Assembly (NCBI RefSeq): GCF_001884135.1
Contig: NZ_MAOC01000051.1
Location: forward strand, 62,001 to 126,000
Direction of reading: 5' to 3'
DNA from: Bacillus nitratireducens
GTDB lineage: Bacteria; Bacillota; Bacilli; Bacillales; Bacillaceae_G
DNA: 64,000 bases
Below, piece after piece: positions 17,740-27,463 of the stretch. The position numbers were made by a program, and so were the translations under genes. Each line of letters opens with the position of its first letter. Within the stretch, counting starts at the first letter, position 1. The notes under the pieces were generated by a model, which saw only the letters and a list, made by a program, of their open reading frames with translations, searched no databases and was not told the origin of the DNA.

Positions 17740-17824
17740 TCCCCTCCCCAGCCTCTTGTACGTTTATTAAGCCTTGAGAAAAGAGAAATATTACTCCCCC
17801 TATTTAAAATGAGGTGAAAGTGAG

Positions 17825-17850
17825 AAATGCCCTCTATTAAGAGGGCATTT
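17825..17850 (-). terminator. Hairpin after pstB
   Basis: A perfect 10-bp stem (AAATGCCCTC / GAGGGCATTT, six-base loop). The tail on the minus strand is only moderately T-rich, so read-through to phoU is possible. Confidence 0.65.
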
Positions 17851-17871
17851 ACTCTTAGCCTTACAACGATA

Positions 17872-18687
17872 TCAACCAAATCGTCCTGTAATGTAGTCTT
17901 CTGTTCGCTTGTCTGCAGGTGTTGTAAATAATTTATTTGTATCTGTATATTCCACAACTTCTCCACTTAAGAAGAAGGCAGTTTTATCTGAAATACGTGC
18001 TGCTTGTTGCATATTGTGCGTTACAATAACAATACTAAAATCTTTCTTTAACTCCTGAATTAGTTCTTCTACTTTTAATGTTGAAATTGGATCTAACGCT
18101 GATGTTGGTTCATCCATTAAAATTACGTCTGGCTCAATCGCTAAGCAGCGTGCAATACATAGACGTTGTTGCTGCCCACCAGATAAACCATATGCATTAT
18201 CGTGCAAACGATCTTTTAACTCATCCCAAATGGCTGCTCCGCGCAAGCTTTTTTCAACGATTTCATCAAGTGTTTTTTTGTCACGAACACCATGAATTTT
18301 CGGTCCATATGCTACATTTTCATAAATAGATTTCGGGAATGGATTTGGCTTTTGGAACACCATACCCACATGCGTACGTAATTCTTCAACCGGATATGAT
18401 TTATCGAATATATTTCGTTCTCTATATTCGATAACTCCAGTAGTTCGAACGATAGGTACTAACTCTACCATACGATTTAGCGTTTTTAAGTATGTTGATT
18501 TCCCGCAACCACTTGGACCGATAATCGCTGTTACTTCATTCTCATGAATACTTAAGTTGATATCTTTTAAAGCATGGTCTTCTCCGTACCATAAATTTAA
18601 ATTTTTCGTATCAAACACTACTTTTTTTGGTGCTGTCTCAATCTTCTTCTCATTTTTCACCTGTACATTTACTACTGTTGCTACCAT
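17872..18687 (-). CDS. pstB: Phosphate ABC transporter ATP-binding protein
   Basis: A 271-residue ATPase that powers high-affinity phosphate import with PstS, PstC and PstA. Walker A is [10 protein letters not shown], the signature is [16 protein letters not shown] and Walker B is [13 protein letters not shown] chose the ATG at 18687 ([15 protein letters not shown]) because AAAGGGG precedes it and the longer frame would run into pstA. There is a single pstB, where B. subtilis has two tandem copies (pstBA and pstBB). Confidence 0.96.
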   Translation of the reverse strand: MVATVVNVQVKNEKKIETAPKKVVFDTKNLNLWYGEDHALKDINLSIHENEVTAIIGPSGCGKSTYLKTLNRMVELVPIVRTTGVIEYRERNIFDKSYPVEELRTHVGMVFQKPNPFPKSIYENVAYGPKIHGVRDKKTLDEIVEKSLRGAAIWDELKDRLHDNAYGLSGGQQQRLCIARCLAIEPDVILMDEPTSALDPISTLKVEELIQELKKDFSIVIVTHNMQQAARISDKTAFFLSGEVVEYTDTNKLFTTPADKRTEDYITGRFG

Positions 18688-18715
18688 TTGAATTCCCCTT
18701 TCATCCACTTCCAAC

Positions 18716-19582
18716 TTATTTTCGATTTCGTAACCATAAGACAAATATATTTATAAAGAGCAACAATCCTAGCAAAACAATCATCCCAGCTGCTGCTACA
18801 TACTGAAATTCTTCTTGTGGTCTACTCATCCAATTAAAAATTTGAATTGGTAAAACCGTAAATCTATCGAACATACTAAACGGAACATAATTTGCAAATG
18901 CAAGTGCCCCAATAACTAACAACGGCGCTGCTTCTCCAATCGCTCTCGATACCGCTAACGTACATCCCGTTAAAATCCCTGGCAAAGCTACTGGCAGTAC
19001 AATTTGATACATCGTTTGCCATTTCGTAGCACCTAATCCGTAAGAAGCTTCTAATAAAGAACTTGGTACAGATCGAATCGCTTCTTGGCTAGCCACAACA
19101 ACCGTTGGTAAGACGAGTAAACTCATCGTCAGTGCCGCTGCGATTATGCTCTCTCCCAAATGGAGAGCGTATACGAAAATAGTTAACCCGAGTAAACCAA
19201 ACACAACGGAAGGTACCCCTGCTAATGTTTGATTATTCAATTCTATTAACTTTTTAAAAACAGACTCTTTCGCATAATGCTCTAAATAAAGAGCTGTTCC
19301 GACTCCAAATATAAAGGAGACCGGTATAACAATACTCATAAATAATATTGTTCCTGACAAAGCAGCAACAATCCCAGCTTCTTTCGGATTACGTGAAGCG
19401 AAGTTTGTAAAAAAATCTATTGAAAGATAACTCATACCTTTTTCAAAAATTTGAAACAACAAAATAAACAAAATTACGATTGAAAACAAAATTGCTATAT
19501 AAAATAATGATTTGTAAATTCTATCTTTTAAAAAACGTGATGCCATATTTTCTTGTACTTTTTTATGGTTTAACATTCGCAT
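18716..19582 (-). CDS. pstA: Phosphate ABC transporter permease PstA
   Basis: A 288-residue integral membrane protein with about six hydrophobic segments, the first at about residues 26-48. The permease loop that contacts the ATPase is visible ([25 protein letters not shown]). The ATG follows AGGAGGGG by eight bases and starts just after the pstC stop, so translation is probably coupled. Forms the channel with PstC. Confidence 0.95.
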   Translation of the reverse strand: MRMLNHKKVQENMASRFLKDRIYKSLFYIAILFSIVILFILLFQIFEKGMSYLSIDFFTNFASRNPKEAGIVAALSGTILFMSIVIPVSFIFGVGTALYLEHYAKESVFKKLIELNNQTLAGVPSVVFGLLGLTIFVYALHLGESIIAAALTMSLLVLPTVVVASQEAIRSVPSSLLEASYGLGATKWQTMYQIVLPVALPGILTGCTLAVSRAIGEAAPLLVIGALAFANYVPFSMFDRFTVLPIQIFNWMSRPQEEFQYVAAAGMIVLLGLLLFINIFVLWLRNRK

Positions 19583-19583
19583 A

Positions 19584-20534
19584 TTATGTCCCCCTCCTAA
19601 AACGGCGCATAATATACTGCGAAATGATGTTCATAATAAAAGTAAACATGAATAAAGTCGCACCTACAGCATACATGCTGTAATAAGTAAGCGTTCCATG
19701 CGGAGCATCCCCTAAACTCACTTGTACAATATAAGCTGTTAATGTTTGAATGGAATGAGTCGGATCTATCGATACATTAGGTGTTGATCCGGCTGCAATA
19801 ACAACAATCATTGTTTCACCAATCGCCCGAGAAGCTGCCAATATAATCGCTGCCATAATGCCCGTAAAAGCTGATGGAAATACTATTTGTTTTACCATCT
19901 CAAAACGAGTTGCCCCTAGCCCTAGTGAAGCTTCTTTAATTCCTTTCGCTACAGCTCTCATTGCATCTTCAGAAAGAGAGGCAACCGTAGGTACCATCAT
20001 AAATCCAATCACAATGCCTGGGCTAATAGCATTAAAAAACTGCAAATCTGGTATGACCCGTTGTAAAAGTGGCGTAACAATTGTTAATGCGAAAAAACCA
20101 TATACAATTGTTGGGATACCTGCTAGTAGCTCTAACAACGGTTTTAATATTTTCCGGGCACCATTTGAAGCATATTCGCTCAAAAATATGGCACACCCTA
20201 AACCGATTGGAATTGCTACAACCATAGCAATTGCTGTTACAAGAATTGTTCCACATATAAGTGGTAATATACCGAATTTAGGATCTTCAAAAAAAGGTAA
20301 CCATTCTTGCTCCGTCAAAAAGGAGTATAATGATATTTTTTGAAAAAACATGATTGTTTCATTAGCCAACGTAAAAATAATTCCAAGTGTCGTCACTATA
20401 GACACGCTAGCAATTATTTTTAGTAATAACGGAACTATTCGATTGATTCGCTGCGCTTTTTTTCTTCTATTTGTATTTCTCTCAATCAAATGTTGTACAG
20501 AAAATGTAATTTGACTTTTGTCATTATGAGCCAA
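19584..20534 (-). CDS. pstC: Phosphate ABC transporter permease PstC
   Basis: A 316-residue membrane protein with about six transmembrane segments and the coupling loop EASLGLGATRFEMVKQIVFPSA. The start appears to be TTG at 20534 (read as MAHNDKSQ), nine bases after AAAGGGG; no ATG in frame is better placed. It follows pstS by 27 bases and precedes pstA by one base. Confidence 0.94.
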   Translation of the reverse strand: MAHNDKSQITFSVQHLIERNTNRRKKAQRINRIVPLLLKIIASVSIVTTLGIIFTLANETIMFFQKISLYSFLTEQEWLPFFEDPKFGILPLICGTILVTAIAMVVAIPIGLGCAIFLSEYASNGARKILKPLLELLAGIPTIVYGFFALTIVTPLLQRVIPDLQFFNAISPGIVIGFMMVPTVASLSEDAMRAVAKGIKEASLGLGATRFEMVKQIVFPSAFTGIMAAIILAASRAIGETMIVVIAAGSTPNVSIDPTHSIQTLTAYIVQVSLGDAPHGTLTYYSMYAVGATLFMFTFIMNIISQYIMRRFRRGT

Positions 20535-20561
20535 AGATGAAAACCCCTTTCCACCCTGACA

Positions 20562-21479
20562 TTACCTTTTTATTTCTGTTAACATTCGCAGCTGTTCATT
20601 GTATTTTTTTTTTGGCAATTTTACATATCCGACCTCTTCAGCGAGGTTGCCAACATGTTTAATCATAAACTCAACATAATTTGCTACATTCATTTTATTT
20701 CGGATAGATGCATCATTTACATAAGTAAATAGCGGTCTAGCTAAAGGCTTATACGCACCTGACTGAATGGTCTCTTTCGTTGGAAATACACCATTCACCT
20801 TGATTGCTTTCACCTTATCTCGGTTAGCCATATAATAAGCATATCCTACAAAAGCAATGGCATTTTTATCATTCATTACCCCTTGCATAATCACTTGATC
20901 GTCTTCAGACAAAGAGACCGTTTTTACAAGGCGACTATTTTGTAAGACAATATTTTGAAAATAATCATAAGTACCAGAGTCTACGCCTGGCGCATAAAAT
21001 TTAATTTGTTCACGTGGCCATGATGAATGAATTTGCGACCATCGTTTTGAACTTCCATCTTCACCCCATAGTAGACGTAACTCGTCTATCGTTATATTGT
21101 TTACCCACGTATTTTGACGATTCACAACAATCGTAAGACCATCATAAGCAACCTCAAATGGCGTAAATTGAATGGAGTTTTTCTTCATTGCATTTTCTTC
21201 TACACGCTTCATCACTCTCGAAGCATTGTTTATATCTACTTCTCCTTTACTGAAACGATTAAACCCTCCTCCTGTTCCAGAAATACTAATAGAAATTTTC
21301 ACGTTTGGATGAGCCTTTGTATATTCCTCTGCTACTGCCTCTATAATAGGAAAAACCGTTGAGGATCCATCAACTCTCACTTCTCCCATTTCATTTGTAG
21401 CGAATGCAGTAGACATGTTATAACAAAGAATACATGCCGATAATGTCAAAACCTTAATCGATACACTCATCCATTTCAC
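20562..21479 (-). CDS. pstS: Phosphate-binding protein PstS
   Basis: A 305-residue secreted phosphate receptor. The mature region begins with GEVRVDGSSTVFPIIEAVAEEY, the typical phosphate-binding loop, and continues with SGTGGGFNRF and GVDSGTYDYF. The start is GTG at 21479, eight bases after AGGAGG. The N-terminus (MKWMSVSIKVLTLSACILCY, then NMSTAFATNE) ends in a good signal peptidase I site (AFA). A short LSAC could be read as a lipobox, but the hydrophobic core before it is very short, so this may not be the lipoprotein that Gram-positive PstS usually is. A PhoP box lies upstream. Confidence 0.94.
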   Translation of the reverse strand: MKWMSVSIKVLTLSACILCYNMSTAFATNEMGEVRVDGSSTVFPIIEAVAEEYTKAHPNVKISISISGTGGGFNRFSKGEVDINNASRVMKRVEENAMKKNSIQFTPFEVAYDGLTIVVNRQNTWVNNITIDELRLLWGEDGSSKRWSQIHSSWPREQIKFYAPGVDSGTYDYFQNIVLQNSRLVKTVSLSEDDQVIMQGVMNDKNAIAFVGYAYYMANRDKVKAIKVNGVFPTKETIQSGAYKPLARPLFTYVNDASIRNKMNVANYVEFMIKHVGNLAEEVGYVKLPKKKYNEQLRMLTEIKR

Positions 21480-21796
21480 GTGTTCTTCCTCCTAGAAGTA
21501 ACCGGAAATAACAGGATTACAGATATAAGAATACTGCTAAACTATTAATTCGGTTTTAATTGTTTGTAAAAGTTTTGTAAAGTTCCACAAAAACAAATGT
21601 ATACAGCAATTTGTTTTTCATTTTTGCACTTTAGATGCAGTAAATTTTCTAATCATCCATAAACTGCTATCTCCTAGCACATAACACAAATTTAAAGCGT
21701 ATGCACCAATCTTGTTGTATTCATCTTTTTTGAAACTACATGTTTTTTCAACAGTTTACGCTTGTCCACATTTACTAAACCATATGCATAAAGCAT
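21480..21796. other. pst promoter region
   Basis: About 320 bases before pstS. It holds the PhoP repeats at 21543-21581 and a candidate -10 at 21528-21533; the remainder (21582-21796) is AT-rich with no gene I can support. Confidence 0.6.
21543..21581 (-). promoter_or_regulatory. PhoP (Pho box) operator of the pst operon
   Basis: On the minus strand four six-base units recur every 11 bases: TTTACA (21576-21581), TTTACA (21565-21570), TTAAAA (21554-21559) and TTAATA (21543-21548). This matches the TT(A/T/C)ACA direct repeats bound by PhoP dimers. A TATTCT at 21528-21533 lies nine bases further on, a fitting place for a -10 without a -35. Phosphate-starvation induction by PhoPR is the inferred consequence. 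Confidence 0.82.
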
Positions 21797-21837
21797 AAAA
21801 AAAAGCACACTATCTTTTCAGATAGTGTGCTTTTTTT
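21797..21837. terminator. Terminator of pbpA
   Basis: A long stem (AAAAGCACACTATC / GATAGTGTGCTTTT, loop TTTTCA) with A and T runs on both sides; it should end pbpA transcripts on the minus strand. Confidence 0.92.
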
Positions 21838-21846
21838 ACAACTTTT

Positions 21847-23973
21847 TTATTCATCATCTTGTGTATTACTTTTTTTCTCTTTTTCATCTTTTGGAGCTTC
21901 ACCAGTTAATGCTTGTTTTTTCAAATCATAGTAAGCGTCCATAATTTCACGACTGATATATCCATTAATTCCTGTTTTATCATCATGTACCCATGGGACA
22001 ACAACAGAAAATGCTACTTCTGGATCTTCAAGTGGCGCATAACCTACTAATGTTAAGTTATATGTTTCAACACGCTCACCTTTTGCATTTCTACCAATCT
22101 CTTTATCTCCGCCATATACAGTTTGAGCTGTACCTGTCTTCCCAGCTGCTTTATATGGTGCACCTGCAAAGTATTTTGTAGCTGTACCACCTGTATCGTT
22201 AAACACTTGTCTAAATCCTTCTTGAACACGTTTAATTTGTGATTCAGGCATATCAACACGGTTTAATACTTTCGGTTCAATCGATTGAACAACTTTTCCA
22301 ACTTCCTCTGGCTTCGCCGATGGCTGACGAATTTCCTTTACAACTTGAGGTTGCATACGATATCCACCATTTGCAATCGTCGAAATATATTGCGCTAATT
22401 GAAGCGGTGTATACGTATCATACTGCCCGATTGATAAATCTAATAAGAAACCTGGTTGATTTCCTTTACCTATTTGACCAGCAGTTTCATTTGGCAAATC
22501 AATTCCTGTTTTTACACCAAGTCCAAACTGACCAAAATAGTAACGCATAGTATCGAACGCACTTTTCGGAATATCTAACGTACCGCCTCGTACATATGGA
22601 ACCCCAGCGATATTCATCGCTGTTTTAAACATATAAACGTTTGAAGACTGTTTTAACGCTGTAAGGTCATTAATATACCCCATCTGTTTCCAAGATGACT
22701 TCGTAGGTGTCCCTTTTAATTTAATCGGTTCATCTAACTGTACAGCTCCAGGTTGAATCGCGCCAGTTTGATACCCAGTAAGTACTGTCGCACCTTTTAC
22801 AGTTGAACCCATCGGATAAGAACTTGTCATCGTTCCTAATGCAAAATCCTCTACTTTCGTTTCGCCGTCTTTATTCACTAATTGTTTCCCTGCCATAGAT
22901 AAAACTTCACCATTTTTCGGGTTCATCATTACAACGAATGCACGGTCTAAAAGAGGTTCGCTCCCTTTAAATCTCATTAAGTTTTTTGTAAGTATTTCTT
23001 CTACGCGCTTTTGTAATTCCATATCGATTGTTAAATTCAGGTCGTTACCTCGTTGTCCTTGTGACACATTAATAGTTTCTAAAATATTACCCTCTTTATC
23101 TGTAACATTTCTAACTTCAGCTTTTGTGCCGTGTAGACTATCTTCATATTGTTGCTCAAGGTAACTTTTCCCTACGCGATCGTTACGATTATAATCACGA
23201 ACAAGGTAGTAATCTAGTCGTTCTCTCGGCAACCCTTCATCAGAAGAAGTTACACCACCAAGTACACTTCGGAACATATCGTCATATTTATATTTTCGCT
23301 CCCAGTCAACATTTGTATCTACGCCTGGTAATTTCGCTAAATTTTCACTAATAATCGCGTATTCTTCTTCTGTTGCACCTTTTTTAACGATTTGCGGCGT
23401 CATTGCATATCCGCTTTCCATCTTACTTTTAATCGCCAATATTTCTAAATCTTTTGCTGAAAGTTGATTAATCTCTTCTTCTGTTACACGATTTCGTTGA
23501 CGTTCATCTAGTTCTTTATCGTCAATTTTATTCACTTTAAACTCTTCACGATCTTTTTTTGTGATTTTCGCTTCTGCTTCTTCTTTATGTAAAGCAAGCC
23601 AATAATCTTTTTTATCGCGATCCGTTAACTTATCTGTTGGGACTTCAATTAAATCTGCTAGCTTTTTCGCCGTTTCTAAGCGATCTGCTGCAGTTGATCC
23701 CTTCATTTTTGTAAATGTAATTGTACGAACAGGCTCATTATCTACGACCGCTTCTCCATTACGATCAAATATTTTCCCACGCGGTACAGGATTACTTATC
23801 GTTGAATTTTCTTTCTTCTCAACTTCATTTTTATATTCCTCACCACGAACAATTTGTACGTATCCAAGCCTTACAATAACCGCGGAGAACATTAAAAACA
23901 CGCAAAAAAACAACACGTTTAACCGAAAGGGAACGTGGGTCTTTTTCTTTTGTTGTTTCTGCTTCTTGCTCAT
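21847..23973 (-). CDS. pbpA: Class B penicillin-binding protein (transpeptidase) PbpA
   Basis: A 708-residue monofunctional transpeptidase that cross-links peptidoglycan, probably in side-wall elongation. After a basic tail (MSKKQKQQKKK) comes one transmembrane anchor (about residues 22-42), then a dimerisation domain (NPVPRGKIFDRNGE) with a long charged insertion, and the penicillin-binding domain: SxxK in GSTVKG, SxN in KQSSNVYM, and KTGTAQ. The ATG at 23973 follows AGAGGGGG. In B. subtilis pbpA also lies directly before pstS. The C-terminus is a charged tail. Confidence 0.95.
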   Translation of the reverse strand: MSKKQKQQKKKTHVPFRLNVLFFCVFLMFSAVIVRLGYVQIVRGEEYKNEVEKKENSTISNPVPRGKIFDRNGEAVVDNEPVRTITFTKMKGSTAADRLETAKKLADLIEVPTDKLTDRDKKDYWLALHKEEAEAKITKKDREEFKVNKIDDKELDERQRNRVTEEEINQLSAKDLEILAIKSKMESGYAMTPQIVKKGATEEEYAIISENLAKLPGVDTNVDWERKYKYDDMFRSVLGGVTSSDEGLPRERLDYYLVRDYNRNDRVGKSYLEQQYEDSLHGTKAEVRNVTDKEGNILETINVSQGQRGNDLNLTIDMELQKRVEEILTKNLMRFKGSEPLLDRAFVVMMNPKNGEVLSMAGKQLVNKDGETKVEDFALGTMTSSYPMGSTVKGATVLTGYQTGAIQPGAVQLDEPIKLKGTPTKSSWKQMGYINDLTALKQSSNVYMFKTAMNIAGVPYVRGGTLDIPKSAFDTMRYYFGQFGLGVKTGIDLPNETAGQIGKGNQPGFLLDLSIGQYDTYTPLQLAQYISTIANGGYRMQPQVVKEIRQPSAKPEEVGKVVQSIEPKVLNRVDMPESQIKRVQEGFRQVFNDTGGTATKYFAGAPYKAAGKTGTAQTVYGGDKEIGRNAKGERVETYNLTLVGYAPLEDPEVAFSVVVPWVHDDKTGINGYISREIMDAYYDLKKQALTGEAPKDEKEKKSNTQDDE

Positions 23974-24009
23974 ACAAACCCCCTCTACCAACAGCTATGT
24001 AATGTGAAA

Positions 24010-24032
24010 GGGACACCTTCATACAGGTGCCC
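24010..24032 (-). terminator. Weak hairpin between yqgE and pbpA
   Basis: GGGACACCT / AGGTGCCC stem with a six-base loop and one G-T pair; the T tail is poor, so it may only attenuate. Confidence 0.4.
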
Positions 24033-24082
24033 TCACTGCTGTCTTACATCTTTTTCTATTCTAGCATAAAACATACGATAAG

Positions 24083-25360
24083 TTAACCTTCTGGTTCAGT
24101 TTGATTCTGCGTGCTTCCTTGCGCTACAACACTGGTTTTGTTCACATTCCCCTCATCATATTTGACATTTTTAACTGCAAAATAAATAAGAAAATGTCCA
24201 GCTCCTAAAATACATAGTAAGAAAGGTAAACTTTTTTCAGGCGGAAAAAATATGACAGCACATAAAAAACTTAAAATGGAACAAATTCTTCCAGCATTTA
24301 ACCATAATTCCCTGACCACTATATATTCTACACGCCATTCTCTCGCCTGTTTTGCTCTACCAATTACATCGTATGTCATGGAGCCATACGGAACGAGTAA
24401 AATAGGATATGCGACCGCAATACATGCTGCATAAATAAGTAATTTCGTATATGTAACATTAAAAATAACTAAAAATACAACCGCGTATAAAATAATACCA
24501 CCAAGTAAAATTGCTTTTTTTCGCCATTCTTTCTTTAACATACGAGCAACTAAATAATAGCATACAAATGATACTGCAGAATTCACTAAACTATATTTCC
24601 CTAGTGCTAACTCGCTACCAGATGCTAAATAGACGTATACCGAAATAACGAAAATAAACGTTCCCTCTCTCAAACCTTGGAAGAAATGAGCGCGCGTAAT
24701 TCTTCCCCAGTTTTTATCAACTTGCCGCTCTTTCAATACTTGCACAATTTCATAGCGCCCTTCACATTCTCTCTTCGATAGAAAAAAGCTTAGAACGACA
24801 GCAACCGCAAATAGCATTAACGAGAGGAAGAAAACGACAGTATAACCGCTCCATTTTTCCATACGTGAAATTGTATATCCTGCAGCTATCGGTCCAATCA
24901 TTCCAGAGAACGATGTAAGAAGTCCGAGAAAACCGTTAAAAAAATCTCTTGTTTCTGGTTCTGTAATCTCAAATGTCAACAAGTTAAAAGCGAGCCAATA
25001 AAAACCATAACCAACTCCTAAAAGGGCTCCCATTAGTAAAATATAGTGAGATGCACTTTTTCCCGCTACTAAAACGACGATAAAAAAAACAGCTAACGTG
25101 CCTACACCTATTCGCAATAAAATCGAGCGATCAATACGTTTCGCTAATTTCCCGCCCACAAGAAATGTTAGAGGTTGCAATACAACGCTGGCCAAATTAT
25201 ACAAGCCCAAATTTACATAATTTTGTGTTTGCTTCCATAAATAAATGTTTACAAACGTATTCGATAAAGAAATTGCGAGCGTGTATAAACCTCCTATAAC
25301 GAGCAATAATACTAAGTCCCGATTCACTTCAACATCACCAATTACATGTTTCCACTTCAT
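24083..25360 (-). CDS. yqgE: Major facilitator superfamily transporter YqgE
   Basis: A 425-residue membrane protein with about twelve hydrophobic segments in two halves and the MFS loop GKLAKRIDRSILLRIG after the second helix. The start is the ATG at 25360 (MKWKHVIGD), eight bases after GGAG. Position between pbpA and sodA matches B. subtilis yqgE. The substrate is unknown; the short charged cytoplasmic tail gives no clue. Confidence 0.88.
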   Translation of the reverse strand: MKWKHVIGDVEVNRDLVLLLVIGGLYTLAISLSNTFVNIYLWKQTQNYVNLGLYNLASVVLQPLTFLVGGKLAKRIDRSILLRIGVGTLAVFFIVVLVAGKSASHYILLMGALLGVGYGFYWLAFNLLTFEITEPETRDFFNGFLGLLTSFSGMIGPIAAGYTISRMEKWSGYTVVFFLSLMLFAVAVVLSFFLSKRECEGRYEIVQVLKERQVDKNWGRITRAHFFQGLREGTFIFVISVYVYLASGSELALGKYSLVNSAVSFVCYYLVARMLKKEWRKKAILLGGIILYAVVFLVIFNVTYTKLLIYAACIAVAYPILLVPYGSMTYDVIGRAKQAREWRVEYIVVRELWLNAGRICSILSFLCAVIFFPPEKSLPFLLCILGAGHFLIYFAVKNVKYDEGNVNKTSVVAQGSTQNQTEPEG

Positions 25361-25430
25361 ACACAACTCTCCTTTACTTCATGTTCTAGTCTTCCAAAGA
25401 CAAGCTCAATTATGTAAAAGGAGAGCATAG

Positions 25431-25462
25431 AAAAAAGCTAGGAGAAAACTCCTAGCTTTTTT
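25431..25462 (-). terminator. Terminator of sodA
   Basis: A perfect 14-bp stem (AAAAAAGCTAGGAG / CTCCTAGCTTTTTT) with loop AAAA and a T run on the minus strand. Confidence 0.93.
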
Positions 25463-25481
25463 CTAGCTGTATTAACTTTAA

Positions 25482-26093
25482 TTATTTTGCTTCTTGGTAA
25501 AGTTTTTCAGCAACGTTCCAATCTACAACGTTCCAGAATGCACCGATGTAGTCAGGACGACGGTTTTGGTAATTTAAGTAGTAAGCATGCTCCCAAACAT
25601 CTAAACCGATAACTGGAGTTTTACCTTCAGTTAGAGGAGAATCTTGGTTTGGAGTGCTTGTTACTTCTAACTCACCATTGTTTACTACTAACCAAGCCCA
25701 ACCAGAACCGAAGCGAGTTGCGCCAGCTTTTGCGAATTCTTCTTTGAATGCATCGAAGCTACCGAATTTCGCTTCAATCGCAGTTGCAAGTTCGCCTACT
25801 GGTTGTCCTCCGCCGTTTGGAGATAGGATTGTCCAGAAGAATGTATGGTTAGCATGTCCGCCACCATTGTTACGTACTGCTGTACGGATTGCTTCAGGTA
25901 CTTCGTTTAAGTTTGCAACTAATTCTTCAACGCTTTTGTCAGCTAATTCTGCATGACCTTCTAAAGCAGCGTTTAAGTTTGTAATATACGTGTTGTGATG
26001 TTTCGTATGATGGATGTTCATTGTTTCTTTATCAAAGTGAGGTTCTAAAGCATCATACGCATAAGGTAAATTTGGTAATTCGTGTTTTGCCAT
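25482..26093 (-). CDS. sodA: Manganese superoxide dismutase
   Basis: Converts superoxide to peroxide and oxygen. The 203-residue protein starts [20 protein letters not shown]; metal ligands are seen as His in MNIHHTKHH, His in GHANHTFFW, and Asp and His in DVWEHAYYL. The GGGQPVG and WAWLV motifs favour manganese. Strong GGGAGGAAT site before the ATG; single-gene unit with its own terminator and a plausible SigA promoter. Confidence 0.97.
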   Translation of the reverse strand: MAKHELPNLPYAYDALEPHFDKETMNIHHTKHHNTYITNLNAALEGHAELADKSVEELVANLNEVPEAIRTAVRNNGGGHANHTFFWTILSPNGGGQPVGELATAIEAKFGSFDAFKEEFAKAGATRFGSGWAWLVVNNGELEVTSTPNQDSPLTEGKTPVIGLDVWEHAYYLNYQNRRPDYIGAFWNVVDWNVAEKLYQEAK

Positions 26094-26147
26094 TGTTATA
26101 TTCCTCCCGGTTTATGTATTGTCACTACATATGTGACCTACAACTTC

Positions 26148-26175
26148 ATTCTACCCTAATTGCCATAGGGTGCAA
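26148..26175 (-). promoter_or_regulatory. Candidate SigA promoter of sodA
   Basis: TTGCAC (26170-26175) and TAGAAT (26148-26153) on the minus strand with a 16-base spacer, about 55 bases before the sodA start. Confidence 0.5.
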
Positions 26176-26255
26176 ACAAATAAATCGCTTTGTCTTGCTA
26201 TCATTAAAGTAGCAAAATTCCCACTTCTTTTCAATTAAAATGCTCATATATTCCG

Positions 26256-26285
26256 TAAAAAAAGCTTCCTTCTACAAGGAAGCTT
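26256..26285 (-). terminator. Terminator of the tRNA gene
   Basis: Stem AAGCTTCCTT / AAGGAAGCTT with loop CTAC and a run of T on the minus strand, about 30 bases after the tRNA. Confidence 0.9.
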
Positions 26286-26317
26286 CCTGCTGACATAATA
26301 AACATATGAAATGGATA

Positions 26318-26391
26318 TGGACCCTGTAGGACTCGAACCTACGACCGGACGGTTATGAGCCGTCTGCTCTAACCAGCTGAGCTAAGGGTCC
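26318..26391 (-). tRNA. tRNA with CAT anticodon (Ile2 or elongator Met)
   Basis: Minus strand: acceptor GGACCCT / AGGGTCC with discriminator A, D-arm TTAGCTCAGCTGGTTAGAGC, anticodon stem GACGG / CCGTC around loop CTCATAA, and T-arm TAGGTTCGAGTCCTA. CCA is not encoded (the next bases are TAT). The anticodon CAT fits elongator methionine or the isoleucine tRNA whose C34 is changed to lysidine. The stem sequences remind me of Bacillus tRNA-Ile2, but I cannot prove it. It is not an initiator, since the anticodon stem lacks the three G-C pairs. Confidence 0.95.
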
Positions 26392-26629
26392 ACAATTATG
26401 TATGTAACATTAAAAAAACTAAATTCCCATCGAATATATCGTTTGAAAAATGTAAGATAAATTTACCATATACAAAAGAAAAGTGTCAATTGTATTTTTC
26501 TCTACTAAAAGAAGTAAATTAATAAGAAGAAATTTAGTCCCTTCTACTATATGTAAATATAATATATCTTGAGCTTCTCTAGATTCGTACGTTACAATGA
26601 TTTTATACATACATAAAGGAAGTGAATCT

Positions 26630-27397
26630 ATGTCCATTTTTAAACAGCTAGCAAAAAGCGTATATTCGCCTAAAGATATGGCGCTTTTCCGTTTTCAAAA
26701 AATCGGTAAAACCATTTTGTATATTATGCTTCTTTGCCTAATCACTACTATTCCAAGAACTTTCTTGTACGGTAGCGTCATCCAAGATGGTGTTAACATG
26801 GTAAATAAAGTAATCGAAAAAGATTTACCTGATTTTAAAATCGAAAACGGCGAGCTACAAGCTGATATTAATCAACCTATCGAAAAAGAAGACGGAAATG
26901 CCCTTTTCGTATTTGATCCAAATTCAACAGACTTAGAAAAATATCAAAATAAAACAGGTTTATTTGTTTTAAAAGATAAAGTAGTCTCCATGGGGAATGG
27001 TCAAACACAAACATACTCCTATAATGACTTACTAGGCGCATCTCTTGAGAAGAAAGATTTACAAGATTTCATTTCTTTATTTGACAGTATTTATCCGATC
27101 TTACTATTCGTTATTGGGTTCCTATTGTACTTGTTCCAATTATTTATTACCTTTGTAGGAGTTACCTTGCTTGCCTTCATCGGTTCTGCGATGAGCGGTC
27201 AACGCAAATTATCTTATAAACAAGTTTGGACATTAACTGCTTACAGCTACACAATTCCAACAATCTTCTTTATGATTATGGATTTATTCAAAATAAACGT
27301 ACCTGGTGCAACATTCATTTACATTGCAGTTGTTTTAATCGTTCTATACTTAACAATTAAAGAAGTTCCAAAACCAAAAGATAAACAAGAACTATAA
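26630..27397 (+). CDS. yqgB: DUF1189 membrane protein YqgB
   Basis: A 255-residue integral membrane protein. After a short start (MSIFKQLAKSVYSPKDMALF) there is one hydrophobic segment at about residues 29-49, a roughly 100-residue polar domain, then three or four membrane segments. The polar domain probably faces outward. The ATG at 26630 follows AAAGGAAG; the longer frame upstream has no site. Matches the DUF1189 family and the YqgB position near sodA. Function unknown. Confidence 0.82.
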   Translation: MSIFKQLAKSVYSPKDMALFRFQKIGKTILYIMLLCLITTIPRTFLYGSVIQDGVNMVNKVIEKDLPDFKIENGELQADINQPIEKEDGNALFVFDPNSTDLEKYQNKTGLFVLKDKVVSMGNGQTQTYSYNDLLGASLEKKDLQDFISLFDSIYPILLFVIGFLLYLFQLFITFVGVTLLAFIGSAMSGQRKLSYKQVWTLTAYSYTIPTIFFMIMDLFKINVPGATFIYIAVVLIVLYLTIKEVPKPKDKQEL

Positions 27398-27427
27398 AAA
27401 AAATGCCTAAATAGGCATTTTTTTTTT
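27396..27427 (+). terminator. Terminator of yqgB
   Basis: Stem AAAATGCCT / AGGCATTTT with a short loop and a run of at least eight T, immediately after the stop codon. Confidence 0.92.
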
Positions 27428-27463
27428 GGACAAGCATATATTCCTAGCAAAGGAGTGAAGGAT

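Noticed and set aside
20534-20600. Possible truncation of pstC because it lacks an ATG start
   Set aside because: A TTG with a well-spaced AAAGGGG explains the start and the protein has full family length.
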